Of a stretch of DNA of 32,464 nt, positions 17,249 through 24,407 are shown piece by piece. Location of the stretch: contig DATJJY010000133.1 of the NCBI GenBank assembly GCA_035491895.1, forward strand, positions 1 to 32,464. Direction: 5' to 3'. Position 1 is the stretch's first letter. Each line of letters opens with the position of its first letter. A program made the translations under genes and the position numbers. This DNA is from DASTHG01 sp035491895 (GTDB lineage: Bacteria > Gemmatimonadota > Gemmatimonadetes > Gemmatimonadales > GWC2-71-9). The notes under the pieces were generated by a model that worked only from the letters and a program-made list of their open reading frames with translations, searched no databases and was not told where the DNA came from.

Positions 17249-18502
17249 TCATGGCTGCTGCAGCCGGGTGAGCAGCGCGCTCACCGCCGGCTTGGGTTGA
17301 TAGCTGGCATCGAACGGCAGGGCGCGGCCGAACCCCGGGTAGAACTTGGGGATCCAGCTGACTTTGTCGGTGAAGCCCCAGGTGGTGAACCCGACGCAGC
17401 GCGGCCCCACCCGCAGGCACGCGTCCAGCATGTCGCTGTAGATCGTCGCCTGCCGGGTGAACGCCGAGACGCTGGCGCTGTCCGCGATCCGTACGTCCAT
17501 CTCGCTCACCCGCACGTCGAATCCCGCGCTCGCGAAGCGGGCGAGATTCGCCTGGAGGTCGCTGGCCGCGGGCGGCGCCGGATTATCGAGCGTGAAATGC
17601 GCCTGAAAGCCGACGCCGTCGACCTGGATGCCTCGAGCTCTCAGCCCCTTCACCAGCGAGAGTATGGCGTCCGACTTGGGGTTGACGCCTTCCGCATGGT
17701 AGTCGTTCAAGTACAGCTTCGCTGCCGGGTCCGCGCGGTGCGCCCAGGCGAACGCCGAATCGATGTAGTCCGGGCCGATGACCTGAAGCCAGATGGTGCT
17801 GCGCAACGGCGCCTGCGGCTCGTCCCCCACCGCCTCGTTGACGACGTCCCAAGTCGCGATCTTTCCCCGGTAGCGACCTACCACGGTGGTGATGTGGTCC
17901 TTGAGCACCTGCAGCAGCTGGGCCCTGGTGAACGTCCCCTGGGTGATCCAGTCGGGGAGCGCCGCATACCACACCAGCGTGTGACCGTGGATCGTCATGC
18001 TGTCCGCCTGCGCGAGGCTCACGAACGCGTCGGCGTCGGTGAAGTTGTATCGGGTCGGACTCGGATGGAGCTGCATGAACTTCATTTCCCACTCGGGCGT
18101 CACGCCGTTGTACTGCGTCGCCAGCTTCTGGCGGTAGATCGCGTCGCCCCGATACGGGCCGACTTCCACCGCGGTGCCGATCACGAAGTGTCGCGCAACG
18201 GCGACCGAGCGGAGCGCCGGCTGCACCACGACCGTCGCCGTATCGGCCTGTCTCCCCTCGGCCGCGACGATCAGGGCTGTGCCGAGGGCGAGCGCCCGCA
18301 CCTTTCCGAATGAATCCACTGTCGCCACTCCACCATTGAGACTGGCCCAGTCGGTCTTCCTCGCCGGACCGGTCGCCGTCAGGCGGAACGTATCCCCGGG
18401 CGCGAGGGTCGCCCGCTGAGGCGACACGACCACGTCGGGTGCATACCCCGAATCCGCCGCCGTGGGACCGCCGCAGGCGGTGCCGAGTGCCGCGAAGAAC
18501 AA
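17249..18502 (-). CDS. GH10-family glycoside hydrolase (endo-1,4-beta-xylanase-like) lipoprotein with Ig-like domain
   Basis: As called from TTG at 18502 it is 417 aa. The N-terminus (FFAALGTACGG) is the hydrophobic core and lipobox of a lipoprotein signal peptide. Residues about 23-95 look like a bacterial Ig-like (Big_2) domain (VSPQRATLAPGDTFRLTA). Residues about 100-417 are a GH10 barrel with the acid/base in TWDVVNEAV (E223) and the nucleophile in VSEMDVRI (E334), so it should be active on beta-1,4-linked xylan or a similar polymer at the cell surface. The start is doubtful: TTG gives no positively charged n-region. The frame stays open upstream with R-H before the hydrophobic core, reachable only from a CTG (18523) or ATT (18508) codon. 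It may act on the cell's own exopolysaccharide, which is inference. Confidence 0.85.
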   Translation of the reverse strand: MFFAALGTACGGPTAADSGYAPDVVVSPQRATLAPGDTFRLTATGPARKTDWASLNGGVATVDSFGKVRALALGTALIVAAEGRQADTATVVVQPALRSVAVARHFVIGTAVEVGPYRGDAIYRQKLATQYNGVTPEWEMKFMQLHPSPTRYNFTDADAFVSLAQADSMTIHGHTLVWYAALPDWITQGTFTRAQLLQVLKDHITTVVGRYRGKIATWDVVNEAVGDEPQAPLRSTIWLQVIGPDYIDSAFAWAHRADPAAKLYLNDYHAEGVNPKSDAILSLVKGLRARGIQVDGVGFQAHFTLDNPAPPAASDLQANLARFASAGFDVRVSEMDVRIADSASVSAFTRQATIYSDMLDACLRVGPRCVGFTTWGFTDKVSWIPKFYPGFGRALPFDASYQPKPAVSALLTRLQQP

Positions 18503-18688
18503 CGCAATGTGCCGCGTCCCCAGCGTTTCGATTGGAGCCGTCGTGGAATAGAGGATGTGGTTGACCGGAAACCTGCGTTCTCGAAATACGATGGAAGGGA
18601 GCGAAGTTCAAGAGTGGCTGCCGTCGCACATAGAAACGAGCAGGCACCCGTCGCCGGGCGCCCGCTCGGTGTGGTCAGCCGGTCGGCG
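18503..18688 (-). promoter_or_regulatory. Intergenic region upstream of the GH10 gene
   Basis: 186 bases between the YidB-type gene and the GH10 gene, both on the minus strand. It includes the in-frame upstream codons that may belong to the GH10 signal peptide, and a perfect 10-bp palindrome CGGGCGCCCG at 18655-18664 just downstream of the YidB-type stop. No confident promoter could be assigned. Confidence 0.3.
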
Positions 18689-19093
18689 TCAGCGCGCCGG
18701 TGCTTGCGGCGCGTGCGGGGCTGGCGGTGGCGGCGTCCCCGGGAGCTGCCCGTTCGGCGTCAGGTGATTCACGATCTGCGGCAAGACCGACGAAAGCTTC
18801 TGGCTGAGGGCGTTGGGATCGAGCCCGATGCGGGCGGCGATCTGCTTGATTCTGTCGCTCCCCAACGCCTGCTGGATCTGTTGCGCCGTGATCGGCTGGT
18901 TCGGTCCGGTGCTCACCCACGACTGGATGATCGACCCCAGCCCGTTCGCCTGAAACTGTTGCACCAGTCCGGACAGGCCGCCGGGCCCGGAGTGCACCAG
19001 GTTCGTGATCTCCGAGCCGAGCTGCGGATGGTCCCCCGCGAACTTGTTCACGGCGGCCATCGCTTCCTGTTTCAGCGCATCCAGGAGTCCCAT
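18689..19093 (-). CDS. YidB-family (DUF937-like) protein
   Basis: A 134-aa protein starting MGLLDALKQEAM and containing LGSEITNLV, GGLSGLVQQFQANGLGSIIQSWVS and GPNQPITAQQIQQALG. These match the YidB/DUF937 pattern of small helical proteins of unknown function. The C-terminal about 20 residues are a Pro/Ala-rich tail. The ATG at 19093 is chosen because it begins the family's typical N-terminus and has an acceptable purine-rich site upstream (GACGAGG). The gene follows the DUF3761 gene by 20 bases on the same strand, so the two may be co-transcribed. Confidence 0.85.
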   Translation of the reverse strand: MGLLDALKQEAMAAVNKFAGDHPQLGSEITNLVHSGPGGLSGLVQQFQANGLGSIIQSWVSTGPNQPITAQQIQQALGSDRIKQIAARIGLDPNALSQKLSSVLPQIVNHLTPNGQLPGTPPPPAPHAPQAPAR

Positions 19094-19113
19094 AGAGCCT
19101 CGTCTCGTGAGAA

Positions 19114-19860
19114 TTATTGATACCACTCGGCGACACCGCCGTGATGGGAGCACGACCCGGAATGCTGCTGGCTCGCCGAGTAGGTGCCGTCGCGGCACTT
19201 CGCGGTCGCGTTAGCGGGAGCATCGAACGGCCGCGCCACGGTCGGCGCCTTGCCCGATGCGGCGCTTCCCCCGGCCGCGACGGCCGGCGTGGTGGTGGCC
19301 GCCGGGGAGGCTTCGGGCTCGGCGGTGAGCGCGTGATCGACGCCGCCGTGACTCGAGCAAGCCCCCTGCGCGGACCGCGCCTTGGAGTACGTGCCGTCTT
19401 TGCACTGGAACGTCGCGCCCGAGGAAGCTCCACCGGCGGGCGCGGTGCCCGTGCTCCTGCTCCTGCTGGAGGCCGGGGCGGGCGAGGTGGCGGCAGCGCC
19501 GCCCAGGGCGTGATCGACGCCACCGTGGCGCGAGCAGGCGCCGCTCGTCGTCTTCGCCGTGGAGTAGCTGCCGTCCTTGCACTGGAAGGTCGCGCCGATC
19601 GGGACGCCGCCGGCCGCGGTCCGTGTGCGCGCGGTGCTCTTCGTCGTCGTCGGGGCAGAGCGCGACGTGCTGGTTGACGTCGTGTTGAGCAGCTGGGCGA
19701 CGCCGCCATGATTGGAGCACCGGCCCTGCGAGCTTTTCGCGGTGGAGTAGGTGCCATCCTTACACTTAGCCGTCGCGCCGGCGGGAGCCTGGGCGGCGAG
19801 CGCCGCACCCCCCAATGACAACAACAGGAGAACAGCTAGTCGATGGTGGGTACTACGCAT
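19114..19860 (-). CDS. Secreted protein with four DUF3761-like Cys-rich repeats
   Basis: A 248-aa protein with a clear signal peptide (MRSTHHRLAVLLLLSLGGAALA) and four copies of a roughly 22-residue module, consensus C[KR]DG[TS]YS.......G.CS.HGGV. They begin near residues 33, 94, 153 and 222. The two cysteines are exactly 15 residues apart in every copy (C33/C48, C94/C109, C153/C168, C222/C237), suggesting one disulphide per module. Low-complexity Ser/Thr/Ala/Pro linkers of about 35-45 residues separate them. The motif resembles DUF3761; I know of no function. The start has an excellent ribosome binding site (CGGAGG about 5 bases upstream). The gene is divergent from the glycine-zipper lipoprotein gene and upstream of the YidB-type gene. 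Confidence 0.85.
   Translation of the reverse strand: MRSTHHRLAVLLLLSLGGAALAAQAPAGATAKCKDGTYSTAKSSQGRCSNHGGVAQLLNTTSTSTSRSAPTTTKSTARTRTAAGGVPIGATFQCKDGSYSTAKTTSGACSRHGGVDHALGGAAATSPAPASSRSRSTGTAPAGGASSGATFQCKDGTYSKARSAQGACSSHGGVDHALTAEPEASPAATTTPAVAAGGSAASGKAPTVARPFDAPANATAKCRDGTYSASQQHSGSCSHHGGVAEWYQ
19132..19770 (-). repeat. Four in-frame DUF3761-like coding repeats
   Basis: The four protein modules map to about 19770-19699, 19587-19516, 19410-19339 and 19203-19132. Starting points are 61, 59 and 69 codons apart. Copies 2 and 3 are most alike and share the flanking words GATFQCKDG and HGGVDHAL, suggesting a recent duplication. Copies 1 and 4 share the ATAKC start. Confidence 0.8.
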
Positions 19861-19979
19861 AGCAACCTCCGGGAATAGGAGCCTGGGAATTTGAAGGGTT
19901 TTGAGGTTTCTTTGACAATACATATACGTTACTGTCAACCGAGCGCCAGCAGAGGATGACCTACAGTTCAGGAGGCTCG
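19861..19979. promoter_or_regulatory. Divergent promoter/operator region with TTGACA...TGTCAA inverted repeat
   Basis: 119 bases between the divergent DUF3761 and glycine-zipper lipoprotein genes. An A+T-rich core holds TTGACA (19912-19917) and its inverted copy TGTCAA (19933-19938), 15 bases apart and framing ATACATATACGTTAC. Each half is a perfect sigma-70 -35 hexamer, one facing each gene, but matching -10 boxes at 16-18 bases are poor. A different plus-strand pair, TTGAGG (19901-19906) and TATACG (19923-19928) with 16-base spacing, is plausible. The inverted repeat could therefore be an operator covering the promoter. Both genes have good ribosome binding sites at the edges. Confidence 0.5.
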
Positions 19980-20774
19980 ATGAAACGCGCGACCTGGATG
20001 ACCGCGGTGGCGATGCTCGCCGTGGCCGCCTGCGCCAAGGGAGATAAGAGTGCGCAGCAGCCCGCCGACTCGACCGCTCGCGACCTGACACTCGCCCCGA
20101 CGGATTCGTCGTCGGCGCTGCACGACGTTCCGGCGAACCCGCCGGCCACTCCTGCGACCTCGGCCGCGCCGCCGAAGTCACGGCCGCCGGCGACGAAGCC
20201 GACGCAACCGACCCCTGCCCCCGCGCAGCCGCCCGCACCGGCGACGCGGACCGCCGCGACGGGCACGTTCGTCGACATTTCGGTCGACGACACGATCTCC
20301 ACGCGCAGCACCAAGGCGGGAGCTGCCTTCACCGGCGCCATTGTGGCCGATGTGAAGAACGCCCAGGGGCAGGTGGTGATTCCCGCCGGGTCGGCGGTGC
20401 ACGGCACCGTCGTCGAGGTGAAACCGGCGCCGAATCCGAACAGCCCCGGCTCGTTGACGCTGGCGCTGACCAGCGTCACCATCGGCGGCACCGACTATCC
20501 GATCAATGCGCGCATCGACTCGCTCGAGACCGTAAACAAAGGTCGCGGGGTGACGGGTGCCGATGCGGCGAAGGTCGGCGCCGGCGCGGCGGCCGGAGCG
20601 ATCCTCGGCCGGGTGCTCGGGAAGAACACCAAGGGGGCCGTCATCGGCGGCGTCCTGGGTGGTGCCGTGGGCGCCGGTGTGGCGACCCAGACGCGCGACA
20701 TAGACGTGGTGCTGCCGAAGGGCGCGCACATCAATGCCACGCTGAGTGCGCCGCTGACGGTGAAGGCGAGCTGA
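19980..20774 (+). CDS. Lipoprotein with Pro-rich linker and C-terminal glycine-zipper
   Basis: A 264-aa envelope lipoprotein. The signal peptide ends in lipobox LAVAAC, followed by a polar, Thr/Ser-rich stretch and a Pro/Ala-rich linker (about residues 45-95). A compact domain follows (GTFVDISVDDTISTRSTKAGAAFTG-type start, then VIPAGSAVHGTVVEV). It resembles domains that stabilise outer-membrane or trafficking proteins, but I cannot name the family. Near residues 196-238 there is a Gly/Ala-rich glycine-zipper segment (GAGAAAGAILGRVLG ... GAVIGGVLGGAVGAG) that could insert in or lie along a membrane. The ATG has GGAGG at 19971-19975. It ends next to a decamer-repeat hairpin shared with the convergent gamma-glutamyltransferase gene. 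Confidence 0.8.
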   Translation: MKRATWMTAVAMLAVAACAKGDKSAQQPADSTARDLTLAPTDSSSALHDVPANPPATPATSAAPPKSRPPATKPTQPTPAPAQPPAPATRTAATGTFVDISVDDTISTRSTKAGAAFTGAIVADVKNAQGQVVIPAGSAVHGTVVEVKPAPNPNSPGSLTLALTSVTIGGTDYPINARIDSLETVNKGRGVTGADAAKVGAGAAAGAILGRVLGKNTKGAVIGGVLGGAVGAGVATQTRDIDVVLPKGAHINATLSAPLTVKAS

Positions 20775-20780
20775 CGGCCG

Positions 20781-20824
20781 GTAGGGGACGGTAGGAGACG
20801 GTAGGGGACGGTAGGAGACGGTAG
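20781..20824 (+). repeat. Tandem decamer repeat GTAGGRGACG (4.4 copies)
   Basis: Copies at 20781, 20791, 20801 and 20811 plus GTAG, alternating GTAGGGGACG and GTAGGAGACG. It begins 6 bases after the lipoprotein stop. It is the reverse complement of the decamers at 20843-20879 and 25514-25563. Confidence 0.9.
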
Positions 20825-20879
20825 AAACCTGTGCAGTCACCCCTACCGTCTCCTACCGTCTCCTAGACCCCCTACCGTC
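20787..20879. terminator. Large decamer-built hairpin between convergent genes, probable bidirectional terminator
   Basis: The right arm (20841-20879) carries inverted decamers CTACCGTCTC. A perfect 18-bp stem pairs 20807-20824 with 20843-20860 around an 18-base loop. It extends to about 23 bp with one G-U pair, and after an internal loop nine more pairs form between 20787-20795 and 20871-20879. The structure fills the space between the lipoprotein stop (20774) and the gamma-glutamyltransferase stop (20885). There is no T-run, so termination is inferred from position and stability. Confidence 0.65.
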
Positions 20880-20884
20880 AGTCT

Positions 20885-22654
20885 TCAGTATCCAGCTGCA
20901 TCTCCCCCGCTGCGCGGATCCGCTACCCCGATCCATCCCGCCGCGCCCCGTTCGATCGCCATGATGAGCGACTGATAGCCCCATTCCCGCACGCCGTGCC
21001 CCATGGCACGCAATGAGTCCAGTACCGCCGGGGTCCAGCCGCCGCGCTCCAGCGAGATCGTATCCGGCAGCGCCTGATGGTGCGATCGCGGCGCCTCGAC
21101 CGCCAGCGCCAGGGTCATGTGGTGGTCGATCACGTTGCTGATGACGTGAAACACGGCCGTGATGATGCGGGGCCCCCCGGGTGCGCCGAGCACCAGGAAG
21201 AGCTTCCCCTCGGGATCGAGCACGATGCTCGGCGTCATCGCCGAGAGCATGCGCTTTCCCGGTGCGATCGCGTTGGCTTCGCCTTGCACCAGGCCGAACA
21301 TGTTCGGCTTTCCCGGCGCCGCGGCGAAATCGTCCATCTCGTCGTTCAGGAGGAATCCCGCCCCGGTAACCGTGACGGCGCTGCCGAAGCCGTCGTTCAG
21401 CGTCGTTGTCACCGACGCCGCATTCCCCGCCGCGTCCACGATCGAGTAGTGCGTCGTGTTGCTGCCGCCCGGCGCGCCGGGGTCGAACGGCGGCGTGGGC
21501 GTGGCGTGCTGCCGGTCGATCTGCGCGCGCAGCGTCGCCGCGTAGGCCTTCGACAGCAACCGCTCGATCGGCATCTGCACGAAATCGGGGTCGCCGAGCC
21601 AGCGATTGCGATCCTCGAAGGCGCGCCGCATCGCTTCCGACTCGAGGTGCACGAGCGCCGCGCTGCCGAACGGCGGCAGCGAGTCGTATCCCTCGAGGAT
21701 GTTCAGCATCTCCCCCATCGTCACGCCGCCCGAGCTGGCGGGCGGCATCGAATAGACCGTGTAGCCGCGGTAGGAAATGCGAACCGGCATGCGCCACTGG
21801 GGCCGGTACGCGGCGAGATCCGCCTTGCTGATGAGCCCGTGCCCGCGCTGCATCTCGGCAACGATCAGATCGGCGATTTGACCACGGTAGAACACGTCCG
21901 GCCCCGAATCGGCGATCAGCCGCAGCGTGTGCGCCAGATCGGGTTGGCGGAACATCGTCCCGGCCGGCGGCGCCTTGCCGTCGACCGTGAACTGGGCGCG
22001 CGAGGCGGGGAACCGCCCCAGTCGATCGGCGTCGCCCGCGATGTTGCGGCTGCGCGAGGCGTCGAGCACGTGCCCTTCGGCGAGCGCGATCGCCGGGGCT
22101 ACGAGTGTGGCCCAGGGAAGGTGGCCGTGCCGCTTCCACGCCTCGTACATCCCCGCCACGCTCCCCGGCACGCCCGACGCCAGGTGGCCGGTGAGGCTCG
22201 CTTCGGTCGGGTTGCCGGTCGAATCGAGATACATGTTGCGGGACGCGCCCCCCGGCGCCGTCTCGCGGTAATCGAGCGCGCTGACGCTGCCCGCGGTGTC
22301 GCGGTACAGGATGAAGCCGCCGCCGCCGATGTTGCCCGCCGACGGCAGCACTGCCTCGAGCGCGAATCCTACGGCCACGGCGGCGTCGACGGCGTTGCCG
22401 CCCTGCTCGAGGATGCGGCGCCCGACGTCCGTGGCGAGCGGGTGTCCGGTCGTGACCATCGCGTGCGCCGACGTGACGGCGACGGCCCGTCCCGCCATCC
22501 CCCATGTCGCCGGCCAGGGCCCGAGACGCGGGAGGGTGGCGAGCGGCTGTGGGTCGGCCACCGGCGCTGGCGCCGGCGTAGACGATGAACGCGCGCCGCC
22601 GGAGGGTCCACAGGCCGACAGCACGAGGAGCGGAAGGAGGCGAAGTGTGCGCAT
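20885..22654 (-). CDS. ggt: Gamma-glutamyltransferase (glutathione hydrolase), lipoprotein
   Basis: A 589-aa N-terminal-nucleophile hydrolase that cleaves gamma-glutamyl bonds of glutathione and related compounds in the periplasm. The signal peptide carries lipobox LVLSAC (C15). The large subunit has TGHPLATDVG, QGGNAVDAAVA and GNIGGGGF. The autoprocessing site and nucleophile Thr lie in SNTTHYSIVD (T400). The small subunit shows TTTLNDGFGSAVTV, LLNDEMDDF, SAMTPSIV, GAPGGPRIITAV and the C-terminal DPRSGGDAAGY, all close to the classic enzyme. It should be active. The ATG at 22654 is chosen because it starts directly at the signal peptide, although its ribosome binding site is weak. It is divergent from the GlsB-type gene and convergent with the glycine-zipper lipoprotein. 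Confidence 0.94.
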   Translation of the reverse strand: MRTLRLLPLLVLSACGPSGGARSSSTPAPAPVADPQPLATLPRLGPWPATWGMAGRAVAVTSAHAMVTTGHPLATDVGRRILEQGGNAVDAAVAVGFALEAVLPSAGNIGGGGFILYRDTAGSVSALDYRETAPGGASRNMYLDSTGNPTEASLTGHLASGVPGSVAGMYEAWKRHGHLPWATLVAPAIALAEGHVLDASRSRNIAGDADRLGRFPASRAQFTVDGKAPPAGTMFRQPDLAHTLRLIADSGPDVFYRGQIADLIVAEMQRGHGLISKADLAAYRPQWRMPVRISYRGYTVYSMPPASSGGVTMGEMLNILEGYDSLPPFGSAALVHLESEAMRRAFEDRNRWLGDPDFVQMPIERLLSKAYAATLRAQIDRQHATPTPPFDPGAPGGSNTTHYSIVDAAGNAASVTTTLNDGFGSAVTVTGAGFLLNDEMDDFAAAPGKPNMFGLVQGEANAIAPGKRMLSAMTPSIVLDPEGKLFLVLGAPGGPRIITAVFHVISNVIDHHMTLALAVEAPRSHHQALPDTISLERGGWTPAVLDSLRAMGHGVREWGYQSLIMAIERGAAGWIGVADPRSGGDAAGY

Positions 22655-22727
22655 GATCAATTGTGCAGTGTGACGCCCGACCCGGTCAACTGAGGCACCC
22701 TGGGGACTTGTGGGGTACTGAGGGACC
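22655..22727. promoter_or_regulatory. Divergent intergenic region between ggt and the GlsB-type gene
   Basis: A 73-base gap between two divergent starts that must hold promoters for both. The GlsB-type gene has a GAGGG site at 22720-22724, rather close to its ATG (22728). No confident -35/-10 elements were recognised. Confidence 0.4.
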
Positions 22728-23012
22728 ATGACACTACTCGACCTGCTGCTCCTGCTGGCAGTCGCTGGCGTCATCGGCGCCATCGGTCGTGCGATCGCGG
22801 GCTATTCGCACGGCGGCTGCCTCGTCTCGATCGCCGTCGGGTTCGTCGGGGCCATCCTCGGCGCCTGGCTGGCCCGCAAGCTCGGTCTCCCCGAGCTGTT
22901 CGTCGTGTCCGTCGGCGGCACGAATTTCCCACTCGTCTGGTCGGTCATCGGGGCGGCGCTGTTTGTCGCCGTCATCGGGCTCATGTCCCGCGGACGCTCC
23001 CGGGGGATCTGA
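22728..23012 (+). CDS. GlsB/YeaQ/YmgE-family small membrane protein
   Basis: A 94-aa protein with three hydrophobic segments (about residues 1-20, 32-50, 68-86) and the glycine-rich pattern AIGRAIAGYSHGGCLVSIAVGFVGAILGAWLARKLGLPEL. This is typical of the 'transglycosylase-associated' GlsB/YeaQ/YmgE family. The family name is historical; the function is not established, with a link to envelope stress in some members. It is followed 4 bases later by another small membrane protein gene, so the two are likely an operon. Confidence 0.9.
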   Translation: MTLLDLLLLLAVAGVIGAIGRAIAGYSHGGCLVSIAVGFVGAILGAWLARKLGLPELFVVSVGGTNFPLVWSVIGAALFVAVIGLMSRGRSRGI

Positions 23013-23016
23013 CCGC

Positions 23017-23439
23017 GTGCTGGCGCGCTCCCGCTTCTCCCGCTTCGCCAGCGCCACGGCGCGCCTCGCCGGGAGGCCCAGCACGTTCGCGTTGGCCGTG
23101 ATCGTCATCCTCGTCTGGGCGGTCACGGGCCCCATTTTCGGATTCAGCAACACCTGGCAGCTCGTGATCAACACCGGGACCACGATCATCACTTTTCTGA
23201 TCGTGTTCCTGATCCAGAACACCCAGAACCGCGATTCCCAGGCGATCCAGGTGAAGCTGGACGAGCTGATCCGCGCGATCGAAGGCGCCCACAACGGACT
23301 GCTCGACCTGGAAGAGCTGGAAGACGAGGATCTGATGAAGATTCGCGCCCAATACGAGGGACTGGCGGAACGGGCGCGCGTGGCGTTGCGGCGCGGCGTG
23401 AACGATACCGGCGTCCCGGAGGTCAGCGCCCCGACTTGA
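23017..23439 (+). CDS. 'Low affinity iron permease' family small membrane protein
   Basis: A 140-aa protein with two transmembrane helices (about residues 25-45 and 52-68) followed by a conserved soluble stretch, FLIVFLIQNTQNRDSQAIQVKLDELI, then an acidic segment (LEELEDEDLMKI). This is the signature of the family annotated as low-affinity iron permease (PF04120 type). That function comes from a yeast protein and is doubtful for these short bacterial members. The start is a GTG 4 bases after the GlsB-type stop, with a Ser/Arg-rich N-terminus. It is followed closely by murQ. Confidence 0.85.
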   Translation: MLARSRFSRFASATARLAGRPSTFALAVIVILVWAVTGPIFGFSNTWQLVINTGTTIITFLIVFLIQNTQNRDSQAIQVKLDELIRAIEGAHNGLLDLEELEDEDLMKIRAQYEGLAERARVALRRGVNDTGVPEVSAPT

Positions 23440-23462
23440 TCGCGGTTAGTTTCTTGCCGTCC

Positions 23463-24407
23463 ATGACCGACCGCCAGGCGTTCCTCGATCCCCGCCTCAC
23501 CGAGCAGCGTAATCCGCGAACCGAGCGCATCGACGTCGCCTCGAGCCTCGCGATCGTCGACCTGTTGAACGCCGAAGATCAGACCGTCGCCCAGGTGGTG
23601 CACGCCGAGCGCGAGCGGATCGCCCAGGCGATCGAGCTCGTCGTCACGGCGTTTGCGGCGGGAGGGCGGCTCGTCTACGTGGGCGCCGGGACGTCGGGCC
23701 GCCTCGGCGTGCTCGACGCCGCCGAGTGCCCCCCGACGTTCGGGACGCCGCCCGAGCGCGTGGTGGGAGTGATCGCGGGCGGGTATGGCGCGCTCGTGAA
23801 GAGCGTCGAGGGCGCGGAGGACGACGTCAATGCGGGGATGGCGGCGCTGGATACCGCGCAGGTGACGCCGGCCGACGTGGTGGTGGGGATCGCGGCGAGC
23901 GGGACGACGCCGTACGTGCGCGCCGCCCTGGCGCGGGCGCAGACGATCGGGGCGAAGACCGTCATCGTGTCGTGCTCGCCGCCGCCCCGCCTGCTGCTCG
24001 ACACCTGCGATGTCGCGATCGTCCCCATCGTCGGTCCCGAGGCGCTCACCGGCTCCACCCGTATGAAGGCCGGCACCGCCACGAAGCTCGTGCTCAACAC
24101 CATCAGCACCGGCGCGATGATCCGCACCGGGCGGGCCTACGGCAATCTCATGGTCGACCTGATGGCCTGGAGCGACAAGCTCAAGGACCGCGGGCTGCGC
24201 ATCGTGATGGAAGCGTGCGCCGTCGACCGCGAGCGCGCCCGCGATGCGATCGCCGCCGCGGGAGGATCGGTGAAGCTGGCGATCGTGATGGTGAAGGCCG
24301 GGGTCGACAAGGACGCAGCGGCCGTGCGGCTCGAGCGGGCGGGCGGCGTGGTGCGCGCGGTGGTGGGCGATCCGCCGCCGGTGCTGCCCGCGGCGCCCGC
24401 GCGGTGA
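23463..24407 (+). CDS. murQ: N-acetylmuramic acid 6-phosphate etherase
   Basis: A 314-aa SIS-domain enzyme that cleaves the lactyl ether of MurNAc-6-phosphate to give GlcNAc-6-phosphate and lactate, part of peptidoglycan recycling. Visible hallmarks are LTEQRNPRTERID at the N-terminus, YVGAGTSGRLGVLDAAECPPTFG (E88 in the catalytic region), SVEGAEDD, GIAASGTTPYV, and GPEALTGSTRMKAGTATKLVLNTIST. The ATG at 23463 is preferred, although a TTG at 23436 would add nine residues; neither has a strong ribosome binding site. The stop overlaps the anmK start (GTGA), so the two are translationally coupled, matching their consecutive reactions. Confidence 0.95.
   Translation: MTDRQAFLDPRLTEQRNPRTERIDVASSLAIVDLLNAEDQTVAQVVHAERERIAQAIELVVTAFAAGGRLVYVGAGTSGRLGVLDAAECPPTFGTPPERVVGVIAGGYGALVKSVEGAEDDVNAGMAALDTAQVTPADVVVGIAASGTTPYVRAALARAQTIGAKTVIVSCSPPPRLLLDTCDVAIVPIVGPEALTGSTRMKAGTATKLVLNTISTGAMIRTGRAYGNLMVDLMAWSDKLKDRGLRIVMEACAVDRERARDAIAAAGGSVKLAIVMVKAGVDKDAAAVRLERAGGVVRAVVGDPPPVLPAAPAR

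Noticed and set aside
20781..20879. Possible CRISPR array
   Set aside because: Units are only 10 bp, directly adjoining with no spacers, and inverted; not a CRISPR structure.
22655..22783. Upstream extension of gamma-glutamyltransferase to a start at 22783
   Set aside because: It would add 43 residues before a perfectly placed lipoprotein signal peptide and overlap the divergent GlsB-type gene.
23017..23439. Literal function as an iron permease
   Set aside because: The family label is inherited from a yeast protein; the 140-aa, two-helix bacterial form shows no obvious metal path, so only family membership is claimed.
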